Part shown: one piece after another, positions 41,283 to 50,726 of the stretch | How positions within the stretch are numbered: the first letter of the stretch is position 1 | Layout of the letters: each line of letters starts with the position of its first letter | Assembly (NCBI RefSeq): GCF_001713355.1 | Contig: NZ_CP016448.1 | Span: 1,736,001 to 1,800,000 of the forward strand | Length of the DNA stretch: 64,000 nt | Direction: 5' to 3' | Source of the DNA: Methyloversatilis sp. RAC08 | GTDB lineage: Bacteria > Pseudomonadota > Gammaproteobacteria > Burkholderiales > Rhodocyclaceae | Made by a program: the position numbers and the translations under genes | The notes under the pieces: model-generated | The model's input: only the letters and a program-made list of their open reading frames with translations | Database searches by the model: none | Told to the model about the DNA's origin: nothing

Positions 41283-43757
41283 TCAATCGTCCAGCTTCAC
41301 CGCCCGCACCGCCGCCACACCGAGCGCACCGCGCGCGCCCAGTATCGCTGCGAACGTCGACGCCGCCAGCATGGCGAGCACGATGCCGGCAAGCCAGCCC
41401 CAGGGCACCACCCAGTCCATGCTCCAGTGGAAGGACTGGCGGTTCACCACTTCGATCAGCAGCGCACTCATCGCAAATCCGGCGACCAGGCCCAGCAGCA
41501 GGCCGGGCAGCGCAGACAGCAGACCTTCAGCGGCCAGCTGGACGGCGATCTGCCTGCGCGTGCAGCCGAGGTGGCGCAACAGCCCGAATTCGCGCGCCCG
41601 CGCACTGGCCGATGCGGCAAACGCCGCGGCGATCCCGGCCAGGCCGATCAGCGCCGACGCCGCTTCCAGCGCGTAGGTCGCGGCGAAGGTGCGGTCGAAC
41701 ACGCCGAGCGACAGGCGGCGCACCTCGTCGCTCGACGTCAGTTCCAGCGCCTCGCCCTTGCCGCTGGCATCGCGCAGCGCGCGCGAGACGTCCTCTTCCC
41801 CGGACCCCGCATCGAGCCACAGCCCGAAATCGTCGGACGCCGTGTCGCCGGTCAACGCCCGGTAGAGCGCCAGATCGATCACCACCGCACCGTGCTGGCG
41901 CGCGTAGTCGCGCCACAGACCGGCCACCTGCACGCGCAGTGCCTGCCCGGCGATCGGCAGTTCGACTTCGCGTCCGGGCTGCCAGCCATAAAGATCCGCC
42001 ATCGCCTCGGACGCCCACACCTGCGGCAGCGTGCCCGGCGCCACCGATGCACCGACGCGCGGCAGTACGCGACCGGCGTCATCCGGCAGTGGGCGGGCAA
42101 TCAGCGCCACGGCCGGCAGGTCGGCACTCAGCAGCATGCTCTGATGGCGAATGGCTTCCAGCCGCTCGACACCCGGCACTGCCGCCAGTCGCGCTTCGAT
42201 GTCGTCCGGCCACGATCGATCGCGATCTCCGCGCAGGTACAGCTCGGCCGGCAGCACATCGGTCAGCCAACGATCGACCGAGCTGCGGAAGGACGACACC
42301 ATCACGGCCATCGCGACGATCAGCGCCGTGGCGGCGAGCACACCGGCCGCACTGCGCGATGCAAATCCGGGCTCGGCCATCAGTCGCGCCCGGGCCAGAT
42401 CCAGCGGTACGGCTGCAAACATCGGCAAGCTGCGCGCCAGCGTCCGCGCCAGTGGTGGCACCGCGAGCACGGCGGCGACCAGCACGCAGGCGATTGCCGC
42501 ATAGCCCCCGAGCGGCAGGCCGACCAGCGGCGGCAGCAGTGCAGCAAAGACACCCAGCAGCAGCGCGGCCAGTACCGCCACGGTGCGACGATCATTTCCC
42601 AGCGTGCGCAGCGGCGGACCGAAGTGTCCGGCCCGCAGCGCCTGTGCCGGCGCAATCATCAGCGCATCGCGCGCCGGCCAGGCGGCGCCGGCGGCCGCGC
42701 TGGCGACGCCGAGCAGGCCGAAGCCCGCGCTGGCCGCGATGTCGAACGACAGTGCCGGCGCCACGCCGGACACCAGACCGGCGCCCAGATCGGCACCGAT
42801 CAGCGTCAGCGCGAGCGCCGCCAGTGCGTGACCGAGCGCGATGCCCAGCAGCGCGCCGCATGCGCCCAGCAGCGCTCCCTCGCCGATCAGCATCCGGAAC
42901 AGCTGCGCGCGGGTGAGCCCGGCGGCCCGCAGGAAGGCGACTTCGGCCGTGCGCCGCGCAATCGCTGCCGCCTGCGTCGCGGCCACCAGAAAGCTGCCGA
43001 CCGCGAGCGCGATCAGCGCCAGCAGACCCAGATTGACGCGATAGGCACGCGACAGCCGGTCTGCCCGTTCCAGTGCCTGCGCGGGCGTCTGCCAGTGCGC
43101 GCCCGGGGGCAGCACGGCCGCGATGCGCGCGGTCGCGTCGGCGCGATTCACGCCTTCGCGCAGGCGCAGCGCGACGCGGCTGATCTGGCCGATGGTAGTC
43201 AGCCGCGACTGCGCCTCGCCGATATCCATCACCGCGAGCACGGCGCCGCTGCCGGCCGACGGCAGCCAGCCGGCGATGGTGAACGACGTGCCGTCACGCC
43301 CGAGTGCCAGCGTCTGTCCCGGCTGCACGCCGAGCGTCTGTCCGGCGGCATGACTCAGAAAGATCGCGCCCGGCTCCATCAGCCGTCCGATGTCGCCGGC
43401 CGGCGGCAGCAAGGTCGGCTGCACCGCCACCGCGCGAAAGGCATCGATGCCGATGACGCGCAGCTTCAGCGTGCGCGCGCCGACCGCAACGTCGAGCTCG
43501 CGCTCGACCAGCGGGCTGGCGTGCGCCACGTCGGGCAGGCGGGCGAGCAAGGGATAGACCGATTCCTCCATGCCGCGCGCCGCCACCACTTCCAGATCGG
43601 CCGAGCCCGATACCGCACGCAGGCCGGATTCGAACTCGTCGAGTGCTGCCCGGTGAATGGCGGATACCGCGACGCCAAGCGCCACCCCGAGCGCGATGGC
43701 CAGCAGCGCAAGCCGGCTCGCGCCGCGCCAGGCCGAGCGGCACAGCAGCTCAAGCAT
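41283..43757 (-). CDS. ABC transporter permease with two FtsX domains
   Basis: 824 residues. Two FtsX-type membrane regions, each of three to four helices, with a large periplasmic region between them and an N-terminal helix about 13-33. This is the long duplicated permease form seen in lipoprotein- or peptide-related ABC systems (LolCE/MacB-like group) with unknown substrate. Its start overlaps the ATPase stop by 8 bases, so the two make one transporter. Confidence 0.88.
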   Translation of the reverse strand: MLELLCRSAWRGASRLALLAIALGVALGVAVSAIHRAALDEFESGLRAVSGSADLEVVAARGMEESVYPLLARLPDVAHASPLVERELDVAVGARTLKLRVIGIDAFRAVAVQPTLLPPAGDIGRLMEPGAIFLSHAAGQTLGVQPGQTLALGRDGTSFTIAGWLPSAGSGAVLAVMDIGEAQSRLTTIGQISRVALRLREGVNRADATARIAAVLPPGAHWQTPAQALERADRLSRAYRVNLGLLALIALAVGSFLVAATQAAAIARRTAEVAFLRAAGLTRAQLFRMLIGEGALLGACGALLGIALGHALAALALTLIGADLGAGLVSGVAPALSFDIAASAGFGLLGVASAAAGAAWPARDALMIAPAQALRAGHFGPPLRTLGNDRRTVAVLAALLLGVFAALLPPLVGLPLGGYAAIACVLVAAVLAVPPLARTLARSLPMFAAVPLDLARARLMAEPGFASRSAAGVLAATALIVAMAVMVSSFRSSVDRWLTDVLPAELYLRGDRDRSWPDDIEARLAAVPGVERLEAIRHQSMLLSADLPAVALIARPLPDDAGRVLPRVGASVAPGTLPQVWASEAMADLYGWQPGREVELPIAGQALRVQVAGLWRDYARQHGAVVIDLALYRALTGDTASDDFGLWLDAGSGEEDVSRALRDASGKGEALELTSSDEVRRLSLGVFDRTFAATYALEAASALIGLAGIAAAFAASASARAREFGLLRHLGCTRRQIAVQLAAEGLLSALPGLLLGLVAGFAMSALLIEVVNRQSFHWSMDWVVPWGWLAGIVLAMLAASTFAAILGARGALGVAAVRAVKLDD

Positions 43758-44436
43758 CGACGTGCGTGTCGGCCGGATGCAGGCGGCCGTCGCGGCCCAG
43801 CCTGAGCACGCGGTCAGCGGTGGACGCGACGGCGGCCGAATGGGTGACCAGCAGGCCGCAGGCAGCGCCCGACTTCACGGCATCGCGCAGCAACGCTGCG
43901 ATCCGCTCGGCGTTGTCGGCATCCAGATTGCCGGTCGGCTCATCTGCCAGCAGCAGGCGCGGCTGGTGCACCAGCGCGCGCGCGATCGCCACACGCTGTA
44001 GCTCGCCGCCGGACAACTGCGTCGGGCTGTCGTCGGCGCGTATCGCAAGCCCGACCGTGGCCAGTTGCGCGAGCGCCCGCTCGCGGCGCTCGCGCAGCGA
44101 CACACCCGCCAGCGCCAGCGGCAGCGCCACGTTGTCGCGCAGACTGAGCCAGGGCAGAACGTGAAAGGCCTGGAACACGAAGCCGACCCGGGTGCGCCGC
44201 CACACGGTGGCGGCGTCATCGTCCAGCGCCGACACCTCGACGCCGTCGAAACGCACAGAACCCGCATCCGGGCGATCGAGTGCCGCCACGACGTTGAGCA
44301 GCGTGGATTTGCCGGAGCCGGATTCGCCGATCACCGCCACGTATTCGCCGGCAGCGATATCGAGATCGAGCGCGTGCAGCAGCACACGCGGCGGCGTGCC
44401 GGGCAGGGTCTTGTCGAGGGCAATCAGGGAAAGCAC
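43750..44436 (-). CDS. ABC transporter ATPase (LolD/MacB-like)
   Basis: 228 residues. Walker A is G-E-S-G-S-G-K-S-T (37-45), signature L-S-G-G-E-L-Q-R-V, Walker B L-L-L-A-D-E-P-T-G-N-L-D. The E-P-T-G-N-L-D form is typical of the LolD/FtsE/MacB branch that drives FtsX-type permeases. It overlaps the permease gene by 8 bases. Confidence 0.92.
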   Translation of the reverse strand: MLSLIALDKTLPGTPPRVLLHALDLDIAAGEYVAVIGESGSGKSTLLNVVAALDRPDAGSVRFDGVEVSALDDDAATVWRRTRVGFVFQAFHVLPWLSLRDNVALPLALAGVSLRERRERALAQLATVGLAIRADDSPTQLSGGELQRVAIARALVHQPRLLLADEPTGNLDADNAERIAALLRDAVKSGAACGLLVTHSAAVASTADRVLRLGRDGRLHPADTHVDA

Positions 44437-44466
44437 GGCGGATGGACTGCGCGCCGCGCCGTACGT

Positions 44467-46023
44467 TCAGGCACGCGTGGCGAGGAACTGACGGAATTCG
44501 GCGGCATCCATCGGCCGCGCGTACAGGAAGCCTTGCGCAATCTGCACGCCCTGCTCGCGCAGATAGGTCGCCTGCTGTTCCGTCTCGACCCCCTCCGCCA
44601 CCATCTGCAACTTGCGTGAGCGGGCAATCTCGGCGATGTGCGGCACCAGCGGTGCGTGCGGCGAATCGGCGCCGATGGTGCCGACGAAGGCGCGGTCGAT
44701 CTTGAGCGCGTCAACCGGCAGGTCATGCAGGTAGGACAGGCTGGAGTAGCCGGTCCCGAAATCGTCGAGCAGCACCTTGTGGCCGGCTTCGCGCAGCTGC
44801 GCGAGCACGAGACCGGCTGATCCGGCCTGGATCAGGTTGCGTTCGGTCAGTTCGAGTTCGATCTGGCTGCGCCGGATGCCGTTGCCGTCGAGCACGTCGG
44901 ACAACAGTTCGCTCAGGCCGCCGCTTTCCAGATCGTGCGACGCCACGTTCAGCGACACCGTCAGTTCGGGCCGGCGCTGCAGCAGGTCGCCGATCTCGGC
45001 AATCGCGGTACGCAGCACGCGCGAGGTGATTTCATGTTCGAAGCCGGAGTGCTCTGCAAGATGCACCAGATCGTCGGTGCTCATGACCGGCTCGTTCTGG
45101 TCGGGCCAGCGCACCAGCAGTTCGGCGCCGACGCAGCGGCCATCGGACAGGCGTATCTGCGGATGGTAGGCCACCCGCAATTCGCCGCGCCGGATGGCCG
45201 CCAGCAGCGCCGTGGCCGGCGAGAAGAACTGGCGCGTGAAACGGCGCACCGCCCACACCATCAGCGTACTGACGAGGACACCGAACAGTGTGGTCATCAC
45301 CAGCGGCTCGGTCCATGCCGCGAGCAGCTGGGCGCGCGATTGGGCCGCCACCGCGACGATGGGCAGCTGGCCGGACTGCGCGACGGCATACAGGCGATCG
45401 CCCTGGATATGCTCACGGCCCGTCATCGCGGTATCGATCATGCTCGACACGAGCGGCTCGTCGACCACGGCGAGCGGCAGCCAGTCGGTGATGCTCAGCA
45501 CGACCAGCCGGGTGTCGGCGATGCTGCGTATCTGAAAATGGCTGGCGTGGATCAGCGCCAGGTGCGGACCGCGACCGATGGCGACGGACGGTCGTGCGTC
45601 GTCGAGCGGGTGCGTCAGCCGGAACCATATCTGGCGTCCCTTGCCATCGGTCCAGTCTGCAGCGGGCAGCGAACGGACGCCGTTTTCTTCGCCAGAACCC
45701 ATGCTGCTGCACTGTATGCGGCCATCGCGGATGTAGGCGATTTCGCGCACGAAGGGCGTGCAGTAGGCGATCTGGCGCATGCGCTCGATGTGGGCCGGCG
45801 AGCACGGCGTGTCCGGAACCGTGTCGAGGCCATGCAGCTCGGACTGCGCCTCGTCGAACACCTGCTCGGCGCGCAGCAGGGCCTGCTGCGCCAGCGCGTC
45901 AAGGTGCAGCGTTTCGACCCTGAGCGTGTAGGTCCAGGAAAAATAGAGCGCTGCAGCAAGCGGCAGCAGCCCGGCAAACAGGGCAGCGACCGTCAGCAGC
46001 GTGATGAATGCGCGGCGTCGCAT
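44467..46023 (-). CDS. Cyclic-di-GMP phosphodiesterase with CSS-motif sensor
   Basis: 518 residues. TM1 (about 5-29), a periplasmic domain with the CSS motif C105-S-S107 and other Cys at 74 and 88, TM2 (about 241-262), then an EAL domain. The signature is E-L-L rather than E-A-L (E301-L-L-V-R-W). The other catalytic and metal residues remain: N359, E391, D420-D421 in L-L-D-D-F-G-T-G-Y, K441. It should therefore still hydrolyse c-di-GMP. In this family a disulfide at CSS holds the enzyme silent, so activity would depend on periplasmic redox (DsbA/DsbB). Confidence 0.92.
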   Translation of the reverse strand: MRRRAFITLLTVAALFAGLLPLAAALYFSWTYTLRVETLHLDALAQQALLRAEQVFDEAQSELHGLDTVPDTPCSPAHIERMRQIAYCTPFVREIAYIRDGRIQCSSMGSGEENGVRSLPAADWTDGKGRQIWFRLTHPLDDARPSVAIGRGPHLALIHASHFQIRSIADTRLVVLSITDWLPLAVVDEPLVSSMIDTAMTGREHIQGDRLYAVAQSGQLPIVAVAAQSRAQLLAAWTEPLVMTTLFGVLVSTLMVWAVRRFTRQFFSPATALLAAIRRGELRVAYHPQIRLSDGRCVGAELLVRWPDQNEPVMSTDDLVHLAEHSGFEHEITSRVLRTAIAEIGDLLQRRPELTVSLNVASHDLESGGLSELLSDVLDGNGIRRSQIELELTERNLIQAGSAGLVLAQLREAGHKVLLDDFGTGYSSLSYLHDLPVDALKIDRAFVGTIGADSPHAPLVPHIAEIARSRKLQMVAEGVETEQQATYLREQGVQIAQGFLYARPMDAAEFRQFLATRA

Positions 46024-46092
46024 CAGGGCGTTGTTCGATCAGCAGTCGCTTGGGCGACTTTATTGTGTATGTGCACGATGTCGAAGTGTAAG

Positions 46093-46140
46093 CGCATCGT
46101 GCCGTTTCACTTACATGGGCTGCGTGAAATTCACGATGCG
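46093..46140. promoter_or_regulatory. Interrupted inverted repeat between asparaginase and EAL genes
   Basis: Outer arms CGCATCGTG (46093-46101) and CACGATGCG (46132-46140), inner arms TTTCAC (46104-46109) and GTGAAA (46124-46129), with a 14-base centre. No T-run follows on the minus strand. It is 70 bases ahead of the EAL start and could be a leader structure or a repressor site. Confidence 0.5.
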
Positions 46141-46188
46141 TCGTGACAGGCGAACGTACGTCCATTGCGGCAGCCCCGCCGCGGCGCG

Positions 46189-47103
46189 TTACATCAACCG
46201 CAACATCAACTCGACGCGCGCCTGCACCGGCGTGAGCGCACCGGCGCCCGGCAACACAGCGCCGGGGGTGTCGATGACACTGCCACGCGCAGTCCGGCTG
46301 GCGCGCAGCACGGCGACGCCGCCTGCCTGCGCACGCAGCAGCGCCGCCTCGAGTGGCACGCCGAGGGTGCCATTGCCGGTGCCCGCCGCGACGATGCCGC
46401 GCACACCCAGCGCGCACAGCGCATCGACCAGCGCGCCGTCGGCGCCGGCATGGTTCAGCACGATGTCGACGCGCGGCCAGTCCTCGCGCAGAACATGCGC
46501 AAGACCCAGTGCGTCGCCGCGCGGCCAGTCGCGCAGACGGCGCAGCACGCCCTCTTCGAGGTAGGCGAGCGGACCGGCATCACCGGAATCGAAGGCGTCG
46601 ACACGATACGGATGCGCCTTGCGCACCTCGCAGCCGGCATGAACGGTGCCCGCCATGCAGACCAGTACGCCGCTCGCTTCGGGCGACGCGGCCAGGCGCA
46701 CGGCGTCGAGCAGGTTCTGCGGTCCGTCGGCGGCCAGCGCACCCGCCGGGCGCATCGCGCCGGTCAGCACGACGGGTCTGGCCGGCGCCAGCACGCGATG
46801 CAGGAAGTAGGCGGTTTCTTCCAGTGTATCGGTGCCGTGGGTGATGACGATGCCTGCGACATCCTTGCGTGCAAGGTGATGCGCAACCCGCTGCGCCAGT
46901 GAACGCCAGATGGCGAAAGTCATATCCTTGCTGTCGGTCTGCGCAACCTGCTCGGCATCGATCGCAAACGCCGCCAGCGGGGGCACGGCAGCGATCAGAT
47001 CCGCAACGGCGATCGTGCCGGCGACATAGCCGGTGTTGTCGGCGGCGCTGCGCGCCTGGCCGGCGATGGTTCCACCGGTGCCGAGGATGACGATGCGTTT
47101 CAT
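46189..47103 (-). CDS. L-asparaginase (type I/II fold)
   Basis: 304 residues. The nucleophile Thr is T12 in G-T-G-G-T-I-A-G; the second catalytic pair is T91-D92 in T-H-G-T-D-T-L-E-E-T. L-T-G-A-M-R-P and N-L-L-D-A-V-R follow. The C-terminal domain is slightly short against E. coli AnsA (338). No signal peptide is present, so a cytosolic enzyme is likely. The ATG at 47103 begins M-K-R-I-V-I-L-G; the frame is open 24 codons upstream without support. Confidence 0.9.
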   Translation of the reverse strand: MKRIVILGTGGTIAGQARSAADNTGYVAGTIAVADLIAAVPPLAAFAIDAEQVAQTDSKDMTFAIWRSLAQRVAHHLARKDVAGIVITHGTDTLEETAYFLHRVLAPARPVVLTGAMRPAGALAADGPQNLLDAVRLAASPEASGVLVCMAGTVHAGCEVRKAHPYRVDAFDSGDAGPLAYLEEGVLRRLRDWPRGDALGLAHVLREDWPRVDIVLNHAGADGALVDALCALGVRGIVAAGTGNGTLGVPLEAALLRAQAGGVAVLRASRTARGSVIDTPGAVLPGAGALTPVQARVELMLRLM

Positions 47104-47197
47104 CGGGTCGCTACCTGTCGGATGCTGTCGGCGCATTCTGGTGGAGCGGCGCGCCACGGCGCAAGGGCGACGCACGTGCCAGTCTGGCGCGGGCCCT

Positions 47198-47203
47198 TAT
47201 AAT
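47198..47203 (+). promoter_or_regulatory. -10 hexamer directly before the dbpA start
   Basis: A perfect TATAAT ends 5 bases before the ATG at 47209, so a transcript from it would begin at about the A of the start codon. No clear -35 and no ribosome site are present. A leaderless message is possible. Confidence 0.5.
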
Positions 47204-47208
47204 CGCGC

Positions 47209-48651
47209 ATGACTGAATCAATCTCTTCCGAACCCAGCTCGCCCGACCTTGCGCCGCAGGCGGTGACCGAGACCGCTTTCGACACCTTGCCGCTGGCGCC
47301 CGAAACGCTTGCCAACCTGACCACGCTCGGCTATCTCGCGATGACGCCGGTACAGGCAGCGACGCTGCCGCTGGCGCTGGCAGGGCGCGACCTGATCGCG
47401 CAGGCGAAAACCGGCAGCGGCAAGACGGCGGCGTTCGCGTTGCCCTTGCTGGCCAAGCTCAACCCGCGCTGGTTTTCGCCGCAGGCGCTGGTGCTGTGCC
47501 CGACGCGCGAGCTGGCCGATCAGGTCGCGAAGGAAATTCGCCGACTGGCGCGCGCCACCGACAACATCAAGGTGGTGACGCTGTGCGGCGGCGCGAAGAT
47601 GGGGCCGCAGATCGGCAGTCTTGAGCACGGTGCGCATGTGGCCGTCGGCACGCCTGGCCGCATCATGGATCACCTGGAACGCGGCACGCTGGATATGCGT
47701 GGCCTGAACATGCTGGTGCTCGATGAAGCCGACCGCATGCTCGACATGGGCTTCTTCGACGACATCGTATGGATCGCGCAACAGTGCCCGGCCGCGCGCC
47801 AGACCCTGCTGTTTTCGGCCACCTTCCCGCCCGGCATCGAAAAGCTGGCGGCGCAGTTCCTGCGCGAGCCCGAACGGGTGCAGGTCGCGACGCAGCATGC
47901 GGCCGGCAAGATCCGCCAGCGCTTCTACGAAATCGACAACACCGAACGGCTCGACGCCGTGGCGCAACTGCTGCGCCACTTCCGGCCGGTCAGCACGCTG
48001 GCTTTCTGCAACACCAAGGCACGCTGCCGCGAACTGGCGGACCGCCTGAGTGCACAGGGTTTCGAGGCGCTGGCGCTGTATGGCGACATGGAACAGCGCG
48101 AGCGCGACCAGGTGCTGGTGCGCTTCGCACACCGCAGCGCATCGGTGCTGGTGGCGACCGACGTGGCAGCGCGCGGACTCGACATCGACAAACTCGAAGC
48201 GGTGATCAACGTCGACGTGACGCCCGACCCCGAGGTGCACGTGCACCGCATCGGACGCACCGGGCGCGGTGACGCCGAGGGCTGGGCACTCAGTCTGGTC
48301 AGCCGCAACGAGATGGGTCGGGCGCTGCGCATCGAGAAGGCGCAGGGCGTGGCGCTCGAATGGCAGCCGCTGGCGGAACTGGAGCCGGCCGGTCATGCGC
48401 CGCTGGTGCCGCCGATGGCCACCTTGCAGATACTGGGCGGGCGCAAGGAAAAGATCCGGCCGGGCGACGTGCTGGGCGCGCTGACCGGCGAAGCCGGCTT
48501 CACCCGCGAGCAGGTGGGCCGGATCGACGTAACCGAATACCTGACCTATGTGGCGGTGGAACGGAAAATTGCCGACGAGGTGGTGCGCCGGCTGGACGGC
48601 GGGCGAGTAAAGGGGCGCGACGTCAAGGTGAAGCGGCTCGGCTCCGACTGA
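47209..48651 (+). CDS. dbpA: ATP-dependent RNA helicase DbpA
   Basis: 480 residues. Q motif F/Y-L-A-M-T-P-V-Q, motif I A-K-T-G-S-G-K-T, P-T-R-E-L-A, D-E-A-D (motif II), S-A-T, then H-R-I-G-R-T-G-R. The C-terminal 75 residues match the DbpA RNA-binding domain, which targets hairpin 92 of 23S rRNA during 50S assembly. The first 22 residues are an extra, acidic and Pro-rich extension relative to E. coli DbpA. Its stop abuts the stop of the patatin gene (TGATCA). Confidence 0.94.
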   Translation: MTESISSEPSSPDLAPQAVTETAFDTLPLAPETLANLTTLGYLAMTPVQAATLPLALAGRDLIAQAKTGSGKTAAFALPLLAKLNPRWFSPQALVLCPTRELADQVAKEIRRLARATDNIKVVTLCGGAKMGPQIGSLEHGAHVAVGTPGRIMDHLERGTLDMRGLNMLVLDEADRMLDMGFFDDIVWIAQQCPAARQTLLFSATFPPGIEKLAAQFLREPERVQVATQHAAGKIRQRFYEIDNTERLDAVAQLLRHFRPVSTLAFCNTKARCRELADRLSAQGFEALALYGDMEQRERDQVLVRFAHRSASVLVATDVAARGLDIDKLEAVINVDVTPDPEVHVHRIGRTGRGDAEGWALSLVSRNEMGRALRIEKAQGVALEWQPLAELEPAGHAPLVPPMATLQILGGRKEKIRPGDVLGALTGEAGFTREQVGRIDVTEYLTYVAVERKIADEVVRRLDGGRVKGRDVKVKRLGSD

Positions 48652-49563
48652 TCAGGGCGACGGCGGCCCGCCGCGCGCGCCGGACGACGCCTCCAGCCGG
48701 TCCAGCGCGTCGACGGCGAGACGGCGGCCATACTCGATCAGCGGCGACGCCAGATGGAATTCATGAAACCGGCAGGTGTTCTTCGGCACGCTGATGACCA
48801 CATCGGGCCAGAACACCGCGAGGTTGCGACGCGTCAGCGCAGCCTGCATGGTTTCCAGCGAACGCATCAGCACATCCGACATGGCCAGCCCTGATTCGGC
48901 GACCTTCACCGCGCCGTTTCCGTTGCCACCGGGCAGGTAGCTGCGCAGCCGCGCCAGCAGGCCGGGATCCGCGTCGGTGTGCAGAGGCGGCGGCACGACG
49001 GCTTCACCATTCAGATCGACGATGACCGTCAGATCGGTCAGTGTGCGCAGGGTCGGCGCCACCGGCACCGGATTCAGCAGGCCGCCGTCGACCAGCAGGC
49101 GGCCGCGGTAGGCGTGTGGCGTAAACACCGATGGCACGGCCATCGAGGCACGGATGGCTTCGAACAGCGAGCCGTCCGACAGCCACACCTCGCGACCGCG
49201 TTCGATGTCGACGGCGACCGCAGTGTAGTCGAGCGGCAGATCCTCGATATTGCATTCTCCGACCAGCTCGCGCAGGCGCTGGATCAATACCTCGCCACGG
49301 ATCAGGCCGCCGCCGGACAGCGTTAGGTCGAGCAGGCGGAGCATGTCGGACTGCCCGAGCGCGGTCACCCACTTTTCGTAGGCGTCGAGTCCGCCCAGCG
49401 CGTGAATGCCACCCACCAGCGCGCCCATCGACGAGCCCGAAATCGCGCGGATGTCATAGCCGCGCGAATCCAGCTCGCGGATGACGCCGATGTGCGCCAG
49501 CCCGCGCGCGCCGCCGGAACCGAGCACCAGCGAGACGGTAGGTCGGTTGCCCTTCGGATTCAT
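48652..49563 (-). CDS. Patatin-like phospholipase (RssA-type)
   Basis: 303 residues. Oxyanion loop G-S-G-G-A-R-G (15-21), nucleophile motif G-S-S-M-G (43-47, Ser45) and the dyad Asp in V-D-G-G. This matches bacterial patatin-like acyl hydrolases such as RssA. The natural lipid is unknown. The start overlaps the stop of the YgjP-like gene (ATGA). Five further codons upstream are open but are not needed. Confidence 0.9.
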   Translation of the reverse strand: MNPKGNRPTVSLVLGSGGARGLAHIGVIRELDSRGYDIRAISGSSMGALVGGIHALGGLDAYEKWVTALGQSDMLRLLDLTLSGGGLIRGEVLIQRLRELVGECNIEDLPLDYTAVAVDIERGREVWLSDGSLFEAIRASMAVPSVFTPHAYRGRLLVDGGLLNPVPVAPTLRTLTDLTVIVDLNGEAVVPPPLHTDADPGLLARLRSYLPGGNGNGAVKVAESGLAMSDVLMRSLETMQAALTRRNLAVFWPDVVISVPKNTCRFHEFHLASPLIEYGRRLAVDALDRLEASSGARGGPPSP

Positions 49564-50063
49564 GCGGGCCCGCCGCACAGGTCAAGCTGCGTCAGGTGCA
49601 GGCGCAGATCGAATTCATACTGGTGGTACTGCGGTTCCATATGTGTACATAACTGGTAGAACGCCTTGTCGTGCTCGCGCGACTTCAGGTGGGCCAGTTC
49701 GTGTACGACGATCATCTTCAGGAATTCCGGTGGCGCGTCGCGGAACAGCGTGGCGACCCGTATTTCGTGCTTGGCCTTCAGCTTGCCGCCCTGCACACGC
49801 GACACCGTGGTGTGCGTGCCGAGCGCCCGGGCGACCAGACCGAGGCTGCTGTCGTACATGACCTTGTTGATCTGCGCGCCATTGCGAAGATGGCGCTGCT
49901 TCAGCGCCATCACGTAATCGTACAGTGCGCCGTCGCTGCGCACCGCATGCGTGTCGGGATAACGCGCCTTCAGTGTTTCGGCGAGCCGACCCTGCTCGAT
50001 CAGCGCGCACACCTGATCCTGGATGTGCGCCGGGTAGCCGGCCAGGTACTTCAGCGTGTCCAT
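49560..50063 (-). CDS. YgjP-like zinc metallopeptidase domain protein
   Basis: 167 residues of the YgjP/DUF45 group. The zinc motif is H121-E-L-A-H125, with a third likely ligand at H131 (K-S-R-E-H-D). It has the minigluzincin-like layout; the substrate is not known and some members may be inactive. It is co-directional with the patatin gene, with a 4-base overlap, and follows the two YceI genes on the same strand. Confidence 0.88.
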   Translation of the reverse strand: MDTLKYLAGYPAHIQDQVCALIEQGRLAETLKARYPDTHAVRSDGALYDYVMALKQRHLRNGAQINKVMYDSSLGLVARALGTHTTVSRVQGGKLKAKHEIRVATLFRDAPPEFLKMIVVHELAHLKSREHDKAFYQLCTHMEPQYHQYEFDLRLHLTQLDLCGGPA

Positions 50064-50112
50064 TGCGCCCGGGCGGAGGGGGCGGATTGCGTCCGCTCCC
50101 CTTCCGCTGCAC

Positions 50113-50685
50113 TCAGTCGCGGAAGGCCTCGACCGGAATCTCGATGTAGACGATGTCGCTGATGCCCGGCAGGTACTTGGTCATGCCGAAGTCGGAGCGC
50201 TTGATCGTGGTCGAAATGTCAGCGCCGCACAGTGGCTTCTTGTTGATCGGGTGCGTACCGCAGGCAAAGCCCTTCACGTCCAGCGTGACCGGCTTGGTCA
50301 CCCCGAGCAGCGTCAGGTCGCCCTCGGCACCGACCAGCTTGTCACCATCGAACATGAGCTTCGTGGATTTGAAGGTCATGGCGGGAAACTGCTCGGAATT
50401 GAAGAAGTCCTCGCCGCGCATGTGCTTGTCCCACGCTTCAAGACCCATGTCGATCGAGGCGGTATCGATCTTCACCTCGATGCTGCCGCTGTTCTGCGAC
50501 GGCACCAGCATGATCTTGCCGCTGGTACTGTTGAAGCGGCCGCGCTGGGTTGAAAAGCCGAGGTGGTTGATTTCGAAGGTCGGGAAGGTGTGACGGGAAT
50601 CGATGGTGTAGCTGTCGGCCGCCATTGCACCGGTAGTCAGCGAGGCGCCCATCAACAGGCCGAACAGAGCGGGAGTGAGTTTCAT
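50113..50685 (-). CDS. YceI-family periplasmic protein (1)
   Basis: 190 residues. Signal peptide (about 1-23, A-M-A-A-D), then the lipocalin-like YceI domain: T-F-P-T-F-E-I-N-H-L-G-F-S-T at the start, D-K-H-M-R-G-E-D-F-F in the middle and G-V-T-K-P-V-T-L-D-V. YceI proteins bind long isoprenoids or amides such as polyprenyl-quinones. Two Cys remain in the mature protein (A-C-G-T-H-P, L-C-G-A). The ATG at 50685 starts the signal; the second YceI gene is 41 bases upstream. Confidence 0.92.
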   Translation of the reverse strand: MKLTPALFGLLMGASLTTGAMAADSYTIDSRHTFPTFEINHLGFSTQRGRFNSTSGKIMLVPSQNSGSIEVKIDTASIDMGLEAWDKHMRGEDFFNSEQFPAMTFKSTKLMFDGDKLVGAEGDLTLLGVTKPVTLDVKGFACGTHPINKKPLCGADISTTIKRSDFGMTKYLPGISDIVYIEIPVEAFRD

Positions 50686-50726
50686 GTGGGTTCCAGAATC
50701 TTGTTGAATGAAGACCAACGCACGGC

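Noticed and set aside
41427-43805. A 792-codon open frame on the plus strand opposite the FtsX-type permease
   Set aside because: Same antisense artefact; the permease has intact membrane domains and pairs with its ATPase.
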